This document shows positions 30,901 through 39,905 of a stretch of DNA of 43,309 nt, piece by piece (within the stretch, counting starts at the first letter, position 1; each line of letters starts with the position of its first letter). The DNA comes from Marinilabiliaceae bacterium (GTDB lineage: Bacteria; Bacteroidota; Bacteroidia; Bacteroidales; Marinilabiliaceae). Under the pieces are notes generated by a model that searched no databases, had not been told where the DNA came from, and saw only the letters and a program-made list of their open reading frames with translations. Position numbers and translations under genes: made by a program. The stretch covers positions 1 through 43,309 of the forward strand of contig JALVBA010000011.1 of the NCBI GenBank assembly GCA_027010905.1, in the 5' to 3' direction.

Positions 30901-33900
30901 ATCGCCGTTTGTAGTTGTAATTGACGGGTGAATTTCGTTTGCAGCCTTAACTCTTACATAGGTATTATCAGTAGCACTATTTGAAATATTCAATGTTACT
31001 GGCGTATATTTACCTCCTGACCCCATAGGATAAACAAATGTTGTTGCCGAACTAATTACTGGGAAGTACTTCTTAATACCGGCATCGGTAAAGGAGATAT
31101 TGGTTTGAACCATATTAGTTTCTGAGAATGGAGAGGTCTCAATAATATCGGCATCTTTTGTTAATGTCATTAGATTCTGTCCGATATCAAATATCCCTTT
31201 ACTTAACTTCAGCTCATCAGTAATTGTAATAACATTACCAGTAGGAACAGATATACCACTGATATTATCAGTTTTAAATTTGGCAAGAACAGGATTACCA
31301 TAAAGGTTTTGTCGAGATGTTCCTGATGCAATAATGCCATCGTTTAAAGCACCACTTGTAGTTGTAATATCAATATACATATCCCCCTGAGCAAATAGAT
31401 CATTACCCCCATCATCAAATGTGCCGAAGCCTAGGTGCAGCTCTCTGGTTACTGTAATATCATCAGCAAGAGTCAATTTGTTTGATTGATCCTTATACAG
31501 GTTATAAAACTCAGTAGCACCTGTAATTGTCTGATCTAAGGTGCCTGAAAAGTATGTGTTATTGCCTGAAGCTGTGAATGTACCTGAATTAATAAAATCA
31601 CCCTTCATATTTAACACTAAACCATTGGCATCAAATGTTGTTCCGGTATCAATGTTCAAATCTTCATTTATTGTACACGGCACAACCGAAAGAGTTAAAT
31701 TTGTACCTGAATGGTTTATTGTGATATTCTCCAATGTCTCGCCGGCATACAGAGTAAAGTCTCCTGAAGTTGTACTCATATTACCAAATGTTATAGTTGT
31801 TCCCGTACCAAGACTCACTGTTTCAGGATCAAAGTACATCGATGCAGAGGTAGGATTACTTCTCAAATCATTTATCAATGTAAAAGATCCTCCTGAATGA
31901 GTAAAAGAACTTCCGGCATTCAGAATCTCAAAGATACCCCGGCTAGCAGTACCGGCAGCATCAGCTCCTACCTCAACAGAACCACCACTCTGTATGTATG
32001 TCAGCATCCCCTCAGTAGACGTTGTTCCTCTTCTTATCTGTGACCCAACCTTAAGAGTTCCTCCTGTAACTTCAATGGTAGCACTTCCTGATGCAAAATA
32101 GCGAATGTAGTTATCTCCTCCGGACATATCAACAGTTCCCCCACTAACTTTCAACTTGCCATCAAGCAAAATGCCACTACCTCCTGATGCATTAACAGTT
32201 CCCTGTTTAACTTCAAGGCTGGCAGTTGATGGAATCTCAAAATCATCATCACCTGTAGTCAGATCAATATTTATAGCGGCATCATCCAATACTAAAATTC
32301 CACTTTGTAGTTCGATAGCTTTAACAACTCCTACTCCGGAGGTGACACCGTTTAATGAAAAGCTATCGCTAAATGTGAAGGTGGTATCCTGATTAGAGCC
32401 TTTGTTCATGACAACTCTATACAGATCAGGCACGGAGGTTGAAGTGCGATAATACTCACCACTTTCATCCCCTGCTAACTCTAATATAACATTAGTTTGG
32501 CCTTGAACTGAAAATAGGTCTAAAGTGTATGAATTATTGCTTCCTTGATTTATATCTCCCTTAACTATTAGTTTATGTTCGATGCTATTTCCCGAATTAT
32601 CAACGATAATACGTCTTGGAGTCGAAGTTCTTAGATATGAGTAATCTACATCTCCTTCAACAGTTACGGTAACCGGAGAACCTGATTCCGGAAAATGCAT
32701 TGTTCCCCCGCTATAAGCACCTGTATACAAATTACGCTTAATTAGCATATCTTGCAGGGGAGTAAAATTAGTACTACTCTGCAGTATCATGTCATTATTA
32801 ATAGTAATATCTTGGTTAATCTTCTGAGTGCTTCCCTCCATCATTAGCGAAGGACATGGTTGAATAATATCTGTATGAGTTACATTCCCCCCCCAATACA
32901 TTAAGTACGAATATTCATTATTGGCAAATTCACCCCAGTCGGCATTTACTGTGGGGCCTCCTCCATTATTGAGTGAAACCATTCCAACGCCCGAAACTTT
33001 TCCTATATTATATGTTCTTCCCTTCCAAAACTGTAATCTTGGAACACTTTCAGTAGTAGCATCCCCGTCAACAGCCGGATCAAACGTGAAATTCACTTCA
33101 GCTACATCTGCAATATTATAATCTTTTATATTTACTCTACAGCTTGTACGTATAAACACAATACTGCCATCTGTAGGTAAAGCATGGGTTGTACTTCCGG
33201 GTGTGTCTACATCCCAGTTACCAGTAACATTCCAATCACGGTTCCCAGATGTGTTATGTGTATAATATTTTTTTACCGTACCCGAAAACCTATTTGTAGC
33301 CCCCGCTGTATAATTAGCTTTTTCAAGAATGAAGCCACTACCGGTATTTCCACTTGTTCCTCCTGTATCATTAAATTTTATTAAATTTTTATTCTTTACA
33401 ATATTTGACTTTTGTTCATAAGAACGTATATAGCCATCTCCATCAAGTACTTTTCCAGGATAATAATTATTCTCATTATCACCTGCTTCAATGTCACTCC
33501 CGGAATATTTAAATACATACTTAACGCCCGGAAGATTTGCAAACCCTTCGTACCCTACACGCCAATAATAACTCAACAAGTCATCACCCGATAAATCAGT
33601 TGTTTTTAGCTCTCCGTCAACCGGACGAATGGTTACATAGCCTGAATCAACAAAATTGGATACGGTAAGCTCAGCATAAGTATATCTTGTAGTTGTTGTT
33701 TCAGTTCCAAGGGGGAATGTATAAGTCCCGTTTCCTGTAATTAAAATAGACAGTCCTCCATCTGATGCATTAGCATCGGAGAAAATCATCCTGTCTGTCG
33801 CACAAAATGAAGATGCCACGTTTGTAATAGTAGATTTTTTATGTAAATAATCAACTTTTGCATTATATGTCCTTAAATTTAAAGAGCCGTTATAATACCC

Positions 33901-36900
33901 AATACGTTTAATATGGACATCATTTGATAAGTATACATACTTTCCATCTTGTGGATTAAGTTTCATATTACCGATTTCTGCTCCGTCTTCAGAATCTATA
34001 TCCGTACCATCTTTTAGCATTATATAGGCAGTTAATGGTGTTGTTCCTGCTTCATACACACCAAAAACACCATTTTTGCTAATGATAACAGGCCCATAAG
34101 TTCTTATGGATTGATGTCTCTGGTTTAATGTTCCACTGTTAATGTCTGTAGTATTTTTAATTAATAACAACTTGTTATTATACTCCTTGGTCAACGAAGT
34201 CAATGTTGGATCTTTATTTGGATCTCCCCGTAATACAATTTCGGAACCTATAGATTTATTAACAGTTAGATTGTTTACATGTAATTCATAACCATCATCA
34301 ACATCATGACCTATATACAGAGTATCACTTCCGGTTCCGTTAAAAGTTAAAGTATTTGGCTTGCCTGAATCATATAGTAAGCCGTAATTATTAGTTCCTT
34401 GCTTCTGGCTGTTTTCTGCAATTGAAAAATCTCCTCCAATTGCTATGTTTTCTCCGTTGTGATTAAGGAAGCAGTTGTCCTCAATAGTTAAGTCATTTAA
34501 CACCACCAGTGGTTGAGCTGTCTGGTTTTCATTGGTTGAACCCACATTTGATGCATCATCTAATATATGATCAGTAGTGCTGTTCAGAGTATTACGTAAA
34601 ATAAGGTTATAAAAAGGAGCCTTTGAATTAATTATAAAAGGATTTGTTGTGCTTTGGATTTCAGCAATAATAGTACCTCCGGTGACATTGACATTCTCGG
34701 GGTCAGAAGCAATAAAAATACCTCCCTGATTATTTCCTGACCCGGTAGAGTTGTAGACGTGGAGAATTCCCCCAGTCATGCTAAACGTATTGCCCGGATA
34801 TGTTAAACAGAAGTGATAATAATCTGCCGTTCCCGTGCTAACAACATTTACCTCACCATCTGATTGGATATAACCTCCAACAGAGACTCCGTCAACTGAA
34901 GTCCTAATCACTCTTGTATTAACGATACCCCCTGAAACTTTAATCAGTCCATTATTCCTTGTTGTAATTCCACTGTTAATCTTTGATTCCAGCAACCCAT
35001 CAGACACCTCGACTGTTCCGTAAGGAACAATTGCATTTCCACTGTTCTTCTGCACAGTACCACCATCAACCCACAACTTAGCACCTGCTGAAATATTGTA
35101 ATTACTGGCAGTATAACTTAATACGGGTACATTAATGTTACTACCTATTCGAACTGTTCCCATTATGAGACCCAACGCATTAGCGTTATCAGTTAGCTGT
35201 GTTACACCTCCATGAGATTGGTTTGCATAACCAAACAGATTAAAATATGAAGAGTTGGAGGCATCAATATTTAAAATATAGGTGGCATCCGAGCCCTTAT
35301 CAATCTCAATACGATAAAAGTTTGTTGTTCCCTCACATGATATATTTTGGTCTGTTGTTGAACTCAGGAAGTTAGCATCTACAATACCATCTGTTGCTTC
35401 TGACGAATAGGCTGCAGAAGATCGATTTGTAAACTTAACCTCTCCCTTATTAGTAAAATCGCCATAAAAATTAAATTGATGGCGGGCATTTGCACTACCG
35501 GTATGTATCAATCCGGTTGTTTCAACATAAACATCACCCTTAACAGTAAGGTCTAAATTTGTTGTGGCAGTATTGTCATTAATCTGAAAAGTCCCTTTAT
35601 TAATTGTAAAATAGCCATTAATAACGTAATCCTTTAGCAGAGTAACCGTCTGGCCTGCATTCATATCTATCTCCATATTGAAGAAAGTGTAGGAGGTATT
35701 CAATGAGTAGCTACTACTTCCGTAGTAGACAACAGTACCCTCATCCTCACCCTCATCAACAAAAGCACTATAATCGACATAGGAGGGGAAATTATCAGCT
35801 GCCATCAGCATTCGTCCTGTTCCTGATATAACGTCAAAAGTGTGACCTGTAGTAGTTCCCAAATCCAATCGTCCATCAACTTTAAGTGACGCGCAATGAA
35901 GGTTGTTAAGATTCATAGTAACCGTTTTTCCGCTCTTAATAATAACAGATTCCGAAACATCCTGAGGATATTCATGAGATGGGTTATTGGGCAGCGCACC
36001 AGAGGGGTCTAATGTCCAGGTATTCCAATCATTCCAGTCACCACTAATTAACGTATACCATGTGCGACCTGCCTCTCCTTCTACTGGACTGTTTGTTTGA
36101 TCAGTTGTTCCGAGTGTATAATAACCATTGGACAGGTCTGTATCTGTTATGTCGAAAGATACTTGATCGGCCTCACCTATTGCAGCAGAAACACCTGAAA
36201 CTATTGAATATGTTCCTGAAGTACCACTCCTGTACAGTAAAACATAGTTAAATATATTTTGCGGATATTTTCCACCGGAGATACCTTCGGGCAAGTCAAA
36301 TATAAGGGTGGCATTTTGAGTGCCTGTTTTCTCAACATACCAGTCACGAGCCCATCGTGCCTCAGTCCCGGAAGGGAGATCGGCTGTTGATCTCGTATTT
36401 GTTGTATTATTATGAGCGAACATTATATAATCACCGGGATTTAATGATGCAACATCTGCATTTACATAAAACCCCACACTTGCCGACTCCAACTGACTAC
36501 CATCTGATTCCTGGCCTACACCGGTTAAATTATCGTTATAAGAAGCATCTCCCGAAGCAAAAACATCATTTGATATTGCTATTCCGTATTTATTCTGCAA
36601 ATAGTTTTCGACAATAGTTCGTTGCGCATCATTAAGGTATGTTGCAAACATTATTACCTCAGCAATATCACCATCAAAAGCCTGGCCATTACTGCCATAG
36701 TAATCTATCCCATCCTGCTCATGTCCTATAACAAGACATCCATTTCCCGTAATTGATATTCCGGTTCTAAATCCTGTTCTACTATATACATCTGTACCAT
36801 TTTGTATTAAATGTAGCTCCCCATTACTATTTCTCCATTTATGAGTAACAATCTGATAAGATGAACTTTTCAAATCATATGAAGATGATTGATTCGAACC

Positions 36901-37380
36901 ACGAATATAAGTTGCTAGATTAGAGCTATTATATAACAAATAATCATTATCCGAGGCAGAAGAAGCATAGGATATAACTCCCTCATTAGCCTCCTCAGTA
37001 TGGTAAATAATAATGGCTGTAACTTCACTACTAATAAAGCTATTAACAGGATTATAAATTAAAGATGTTCCATGGACTCCAACCGAATGGCTAAACGTAA
37101 CAACAGGTAGAGAATTTACCTGATTTAAAGTAAAGACAGGATCCCCAATGTTTGTATTATCAGAAGATCTTAAATCATTCCCATTACCCGAACTGTCCGG
37201 CCAAGCAGATACTGAAGTTCCTCCACTCAAACTCAAATCATCAGCCCTAAGCCAAAGAACATTCTCCGGTTGTCCGTTGCTACCATCCTTATTCCCAATA
37301 CCTCCGGGACCGGTTTGCGCATTTACCAACCCAAAACCTGCAAAAAACAGAATCAAGAACAGCGCATATATATTTTTCAT
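27766..37380 (-). CDS. Giant secreted LamG-like/repeat protein with T9SS type A-like sorting domain (about 3204 aa)
   Basis: One open frame next to and in the same direction as the 4671-aa giant, 110 nt upstream of it. I chose the ATG at 37380 because it starts a clean signal peptide (MKNIYALFLILFFAGFGLVNA|Q); in-frame ATGs at 37386 and 37440 only add residues before it. Mature order: a laminin-G/concanavalin-like domain (about 35-275; NVLWLRADDLS, WPDSSGNGND, GDIAEVIMF, QRTIVENYLQNKYGI), then an ARWARDWYVEKTG segment, then beta-strand-rich repeats with NW modules near 36040, 33220, 30570 and 29315. Three 'FPxG' segments (YTFPLGTE, FVYPMGSGGKY, YFVFPIGDALRY) lie among them. The last about 430 residues are shared with the other giant. 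Surface location via T9SS is inferred from the C-terminus. Glycan or surface binding is suggested by the LamG-like domain, but no ligand can be named. Confidence 0.9.
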   Translation of the reverse strand: MKNIYALFLILFFAGFGLVNAQTGPGGIGNKDGSNGQPENVLWLRADDLSLSGGTSVSAWPDSSGNGNDLRSSDNTNIGDPVFTLNQVNSLPVVTFSHSVGVHGTSLIYNPVNSFISSEVTAIIIYHTEEANEGVISYASSASDNDYLLYNSSNLATYIRGSNQSSSYDLKSSSYQIVTHKWRNSNGELHLIQNGTDVYSRTGFRTGISITGNGCLVIGHEQDGIDYYGSNGQAFDGDIAEVIMFATYLNDAQRTIVENYLQNKYGIAISNDVFASGDASYNDNLTGVGQESDGSQLESASVGFYVNADVASLNPGDYIMFAHNNTTNTRSTADLPSGTEARWARDWYVEKTGTQNATLIFDLPEGISGGKYPQNIFNYVLLYRSGTSGTYSIVSGVSAAIGEADQVSFDITDTDLSNGYYTLGTTDQTNSPVEGEAGRTWYTLISGDWNDWNTWTLDPSGALPNNPSHEYPQDVSESVIIKSGKTVTMNLNNLHCASLKVDGRLDLGTTTGHTFDVISGTGRMLMAADNFPSYVDYSAFVDEGEDEGTVVYYGSSSYSLNTSYTFFNMEIDMNAGQTVTLLKDYVINGYFTINKGTFQINDNTATTNLDLTVKGDVYVETTGLIHTGSANARHQFNFYGDFTNKGEVKFTNRSSAAYSSEATDGIVDANFLSSTTDQNISCEGTTNFYRIEIDKGSDATYILNIDASNSSYFNLFGYANQSHGGVTQLTDNANALGLIMGTVRIGSNINVPVLSYTASNYNISAGAKLWVDGGTVQKNSGNAIVPYGTVEVSDGLLESKINSGITTRNNGLIKVSGGIVNTRVIRTSVDGVSVGGYIQSDGEVNVVSTGTADYYHFCLTYPGNTFSMTGGILHVYNSTGSGNNQGGIFIASDPENVNVTGGTIIAEIQSTTNPFIINSKAPFYNLILRNTLNSTTDHILDDASNVGSTNENQTAQPLVVLNDLTIEDNCFLNHNGENIAIGGDFSIAENSQKQGTNNYGLLYDSGKPNTLTFNGTGSDTLYIGHDVDDGYELHVNNLTVNKSIGSEIVLRGDPNKDPTLTSLTKEYNNKLLLIKNTTDINSGTLNQRHQSIRTYGPVIISKNGVFGVYEAGTTPLTAYIMLKDGTDIDSEDGAEIGNMKLNPQDGKYVYLSNDVHIKRIGYYNGSLNLRTYNAKVDYLHKKSTITNVASSFCATDRMIFSDANASDGGLSILITGNGTYTFPLGTETTTTRYTYAELTVSNFVDSGYVTIRPVDGELKTTDLSGDDLLSYYWRVGYEGFANLPGVKYVFKYSGSDIEAGDNENNYYPGKVLDGDGYIRSYEQKSNIVKNKNLIKFNDTGGTSGNTGSGFILEKANYTAGATNRFSGTVKKYYTHNTSGNRDWNVTGNWDVDTPGSTTHALPTDGSIVFIRTSCRVNIKDYNIADVAEVNFTFDPAVDGDATTESVPRLQFWKGRTYNIGKVSGVGMVSLNNGGGPTVNADWGEFANNEYSYLMYWGGNVTHTDIIQPCPSLMMEGSTQKINQDITINNDMILQSSTNFTPLQDMLIKRNLYTGAYSGGTMHFPESGSPVTVTVEGDVDYSYLRTSTPRRIIVDNSGNSIEHKLIVKGDINQGSNNSYTLDLFSVQGQTNVILELAGDESGEYYRTSTSVPDLYRVVMNKGSNQDTTFTFSDSFSLNGVTSGVGVVKAIELQSGILVLDDAAINIDLTTGDDDFEIPSTASLEVKQGTVNASGGSGILLDGKLKVSGGTVDMSGGDNYIRYFASGSATIEVTGGTLKVGSQIRRGTTSTEGMLTYIQSGGSVEVGADAAGTASRGIFEILNAGSSFTHSGGSFTLINDLRSNPTSASMYFDPETVSLGTGTTITFGNMSTTSGDFTLYAGETLENITINHSGTNLTLSVVPCTINEDLNIDTGTTFDANGLVLNMKGDFINSGTFTASGNNTYFSGTLDQTITGATEFYNLYKDQSNKLTLADDITVTRELHLGFGTFDDGGNDLFAQGDMYIDITTTSGALNDGIIASGTSRQNLYGNPVLAKFKTDNISGISVPTGNVITITDELKLSKGIFDIGQNLMTLTKDADIIETSPFSETNMVQTNISFTDAGIKKYFPVISSATTFVYPMGSGGKYTPVTLNISNSATDNTYVRVKAANEIHPSITTTNGDPDNVLKYYWILDASNASGFTGEAVMQAYSGDVQLTGLNTAADYITARLLSRSSGNWDKYLTSDFEEGTSKLTFTFTNTDDVGIDGDYTAGVDVAIPDQVALYTSTKDGDWTDQTVWSPQSPAGGPRGARVLIKHAVTTPSNYIMSYASEIDNGGKLNVNSTYGHRLGNVSGNGTLYMERGDIPAGDYTDFFAATGGTVEYGGTTNYDILSEMPEVNNIIVSGTGDRRLPNIEVQLLGDLTINGPDLINEQVQKLDIKKDINYTSGSYTSKTGLNAIVNMNGSSRQSINGPGSFTGTNSFYNFEINNASGITLNTDIEIDNNMTFGTGVIFSSSTNTITITNTSNTCVTGGKNTSYVEGPLRKAINNSDYFVFPIGDALRYGEIRADVDGSSGGIWEAEYYNHSPGDDSMDPATIDGSGNLAYVSHGEYWRVEAPATTNTANLTMRWDSNSGVNPNSDFTVARWKDLATDAWSEVSTGTVSGTSSSGTTNLLSNLTFGFNGSDNSHYITFGTITIPAYSWLGTTSDWFTASNWGGGVLPDASSNITIAVVANNPVISNSVIAQVNDLTIESGATLTLESGARMTVNGDLVTNDGLTIENSVASPTSLINLGSVTGDVTVEWTYPDNRYMYVGHSVDGVKFSDYSSTFTTPGTDLWLYRWPNSWTRITTDVSGSNGLSGTEMDKLEGYAVKSKEGTSTQVISYSGALHYGTYSSTYDGYKLIANPYQAYIDMEDLVSNIGTADPSVWTSTNVSGELAYATYNISSNAGVNGGTRYIAPGQSFWIEHTANSTLTISPSLRTFNDRTALKGVPLSQDNELRLTMNSDGLSDEILLLFRPEGTVNEVIEYDSKKRMGSAEYIPNIYALKGAEKVVIGAYPEAGMIDTVKLGYKFSQVKEISLRATNINQFGAMDNVYLFDKLTDVEVNLRDTPEYTFTSTAGEDADRFEIYFTHVATAIDDIDNGSAIGDGINIYGTGQKGFVKVTEDILANSKGKGIIRLFNASGRMLKEFNLTDIKTTIDLPEAYGVYVITVSTDDMVVTGKVTRVK

Positions 37381-37934
37381 AATCATAAATTCTATAGAGC
37401 TATAAATAACAACTTTCATATTTATACGTGAACAATGCAAAAAGTTACACCTACTTTGACCAATGAATCAACACTTTAGACTAAACTAGGATAGTTTAAC
37501 ATTAACATAACTCCAAATATGCACATTCAATAGCAAAACAACCAAAAAAAACAACAATTAACTATTTATAACACAACTATATTTGATGATTTGTTCAAAA
37601 TATTGGATAAAAAAAGAAAACGGCTCTATCTCCAACCCTTTCCCTAGAGAGGACAGTGGTATTTACCTTTTTTCGGGAGCACTACGTTCTTGATACTTTA
37701 TGTTCTCAATGCCCATTATCTGCCACATGTTAAGACCAAGGCAACCGGTCTCATTGTTCATTGTCAATATCACATTCTCTAAAATTCAGAATACCTTATT
37801 ATTGTATTCCGGGTTCATGTAAATCTCCTTTAATGCCAAACACAAGCCCGGCAGTGCTCCGCTCCTTATTTGATGTGGAGATTTATGAATCTTCAAGGTT
37901 TGTAATATTTATTTTAACAACCAACTTTCCAACC
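37381..37934. other. Intergenic region upstream of the 3204-aa giant
   Basis: 554 nt, AT-rich near the giant and more mixed near mnmA. On the minus strand TTG (37471-37469), 21 nt, then TAACTTTT (37447-37440) is a weak promoter candidate for the giant. A decayed pyrimidine/purine palindrome lies at about 37623-37649 (CTCTATCTCC...CCCTAGAGAG). A plus-strand ORF at 37761-37985 runs into mnmA on the opposite strand and is not credible. No terminator for mnmA is evident. Confidence 0.5.
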
Positions 37935-38993
37935 TCAAACAATCCCTCCACCAACAACCATATCCTTATAGTAGAACACAAGTGATTGTCCCGGGGTAAT
38001 TGCCCAAACAGGCGTTTTGAAAGTAACTATAAGTGTATGGTTCTTTACCTTAATATTGCCATAGTAACCCGGTGAGCTGTCGATGCCTCTGATGCGAATA
38101 AATACCTCTCTCTCCTCCCATAGTGATTTGTTGGGTGTGATACGAAAAGTGGGTAGCGTGACAGTTTTTGAGTAGAGCTCGTCACGATGTCCGGTTATCA
38201 AGCGGTTGTTCTCTGCATCAATATTTATGACGCAATGGCTTGGTGGGATATTTTCGATATACCTTTTTTGTCCGATAGTGTAAAATGGAAATCCGATATG
38301 CTGTCCAATCACATTGTTGTTATTGTCAGTGATATTACCGGGCTGAATAGCAGGATGGTTGGCAGGCAGATTCTTTTTCAGGTATATGCGATAATCTTTG
38401 TTTTGCAGGAAGCACACTCCCATACTCTCCTTCTTTCCTGTAGTGGAAAGAAAGCCGTAATTCTCAGCTATCTTTTTTATATCTGTTTTATGATGTTCGC
38501 CAAGTGGAAAGATTGCTTTTTTAAGAATGTCCTGTCCAAGATTCCAAAGGTAGTACGATTGCTCTTTAGCCGGGTCTATACCCTTCTGAATGTAGAAGTA
38601 GCCATTGAGTTCAGCTTTTTTAACATAGTGCCCTGTAGAGATGTAATCAGCACCAAACTTCACGGAGAGGTCGTAAAGGAATCTCCATTTTATAACTTCA
38701 TTACATCTGATGCATGGGTTTGGAGTTTCACCTTTCAGGTAGCTGTTAACAAAGTAATCAATCACGTTGTGTTTAAACTCTTTCCGGCTGTCGATAACAT
38801 GGTGTTCGATGCCTAGCTTCTTTGCAAGCTTTTTAGCGGATTTGATTCCGGGCAGCTCCTCTTCTCCGGAATGGGTAAGTAGGGTGATTCCAATAACTTC
38901 AAAACCATGTTCCTGAAGTAATGTTGCCGCAACAGAACTGTCTATCCCACCACTCATACCAAGAAGAACAGTATCTTTAATATTGTTGATCAT
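37935..38993 (-). CDS. mnmA: tRNA-uridine 2-sulfurtransferase
   Basis: Thiolates U34 of tRNA-Lys, -Glu and -Gln (s2U in mnm5s2U-type nucleosides). Length, 352 residues, is typical. The PP-loop ATP motif GMSGGIDSS (12-20) activates the uridine. The catalytic cysteines are C97 (NPCIRCN) and C194 (MGVCF), with an additional C94 beside the first. HYVK near 122-125 and EQSYYLW near 144-150 also fit the family. It is the last gene of a same-strand run beginning with pheA, 69 nt after tyrA, but a GC-rich palindrome lies in that gap, so co-transcription is uncertain. Confidence 0.95.
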   Translation of the reverse strand: MINNIKDTVLLGMSGGIDSSVAATLLQEHGFEVIGITLLTHSGEEELPGIKSAKKLAKKLGIEHHVIDSRKEFKHNVIDYFVNSYLKGETPNPCIRCNEVIKWRFLYDLSVKFGADYISTGHYVKKAELNGYFYIQKGIDPAKEQSYYLWNLGQDILKKAIFPLGEHHKTDIKKIAENYGFLSTTGKKESMGVCFLQNKDYRIYLKKNLPANHPAIQPGNITDNNNNVIGQHIGFPFYTIGQKRYIENIPPSHCVINIDAENNRLITGHRDELYSKTVTLPTFRITPNKSLWEEREVFIRIRGIDSSPGYYGNIKVKNHTLIVTFKTPVWAITPGQSLVFYYKDMVVGGGIV

Positions 38994-39008
38994 CCACTAA
39001 TTTTAGTA

Positions 39009-39020
39009 ATTTACACGAAC
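39009..39020. repeat. TTCGTGTAAATT dispersed 12-mer (inverted copy)
   Basis: AATTTACACGAA here is the exact reverse complement of the 12-mer at 12945-12956. Both lie just upstream of a tRNA-modification gene start (mnmA here, tadA there). Confidence 0.45.
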
Positions 39021-39031
39021 TTTATTCTCCT

Positions 39032-39047
39032 CCCCACCACGGCGGGG
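39032..39047. repeat. GC-rich palindrome CCCCACCACGGCGGGG
   Basis: Imperfect inverted repeat in the tyrA-mnmA gap; its centre resembles the CCGCC/GGCGG core at 13502-13525. Confidence 0.5.
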
Positions 39048-39062
39048 AAATCGGTAGGGTTC

Positions 39063-39851
39063 TTATTTACCCTTCGGCTCATTCAAATTACCCCTTACTT
39101 TAGCAAGGAACTTTTTCATCCCTTCACTATCCTTGTTTTTAATAAGTTCGAGCAAGTGTTTAAGCTGGAATCTTATGTCCTCCACCTGATCGTATGTGTA
39201 TGGGTTGAAGAGTATCTCTGTAAGCAGAAAATCATCCTCAGACAACAAACCTTTGGCGATATTCATGTGCTTGTTAAAAGTTGTTCCTGGAGCTTTCTGA
39301 TGTTTCATCACTGCTGCAAAGACCAATGATGAAGAGAATGGGATTGACAATGAGTATGCAATTGTTTCATCATGCTTATCAAAAGAGTAATCGTGTATGT
39401 TCAATCCTAACGAGCTGTAGAAGTCCTTAAAAAAAGCTTTACCCAGATGGTCTGATTCTCTAATGATAATTGCATGGTGCTGCTGAAGCTCTTTCAGGTT
39501 GGCAAAGGTTGGTCCGAACATGGGGTGTGTGGATACAAATCGTTTGCCACTTTTCAGATAAAACTCTTTCAATCCTGTTTTCACTGAAGCAATATCAGAT
39601 AGGATACATGTATCTGACAGGTAGGGAAGTACCTCTTCGAAAGACTTTATAGTGTATTTAAGGTTAACGGCATTTATCAACAGTTCGGGATTGAAATCCT
39701 TAATCTGCTCTTTTTGTGTTAACCGCTGGGTGTTAAAGACAAACTTAAGTTTTTCAATATCCGGGTCGTAAATAGCTACATCATGACTTAGGCACAATGC
39801 ATCAGTTAACCAGACTCCCATTTTCCCCGCTCCGAGAATACAAATTTTCAT
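39063..39851 (-). CDS. tyrA: Prephenate dehydrogenase
   Basis: NAD(P)-dependent oxidative decarboxylation of prephenate to 4-hydroxyphenylpyruvate, the tyrosine branch. 262 residues. The N-terminal Rossmann motif is ILGAGKMG (5-12), with YDPD at the end of the second strand. SDIASVKTGLKEF and STHPMFGPT (the family HPMxGP block) confirm the family. The C-terminal helical dimerisation domain is short, and no ACT or chorismate mutase domain is attached; the mutase is supplied by the upstream fused aroF gene, 54 nt away. Arogenate as an alternative substrate cannot be excluded. Confidence 0.9.
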   Translation of the reverse strand: MKICILGAGKMGVWLTDALCLSHDVAIYDPDIEKLKFVFNTQRLTQKEQIKDFNPELLINAVNLKYTIKSFEEVLPYLSDTCILSDIASVKTGLKEFYLKSGKRFVSTHPMFGPTFANLKELQQHHAIIIRESDHLGKAFFKDFYSSLGLNIHDYSFDKHDETIAYSLSIPFSSSLVFAAVMKHQKAPGTTFNKHMNIAKGLLSEDDFLLTEILFNPYTYDQVEDIRFQLKHLLELIKNKDSEGMKKFLAKVRGNLNEPKGK

Positions 39852-39875
39852 AGTAAAAAATAAGCCCCTCTCTAT

Positions 39876-39890
39876 CCCCCCTGTGGGGGG
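39876..39890. repeat. GC-rich palindrome CCCCCC-TGT-GGGGGG
   Basis: Perfect 6-bp stem and 3-nt loop in the short gap between the aroF/chorismate mutase gene and tyrA. It could form an intercistronic hairpin. Confidence 0.55.
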
Positions 39891-39905
39891 AAGAAAAGGA
39901 TATGA

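Noticed and set aside
13640-37380. Repeats inside the giants as a possible CRISPR or satellite array
   Set aside because: Repeats are degenerate at DNA level, in frame, of variable length, and conserved as protein; they have no constant repeat/spacer pattern.
38187-38816. 209-codon plus-strand ORF opposite mnmA
   Set aside because: The minus-strand frame encodes a clear MnmA with all motifs; this frame has no recognisable features and is an antisense shadow.
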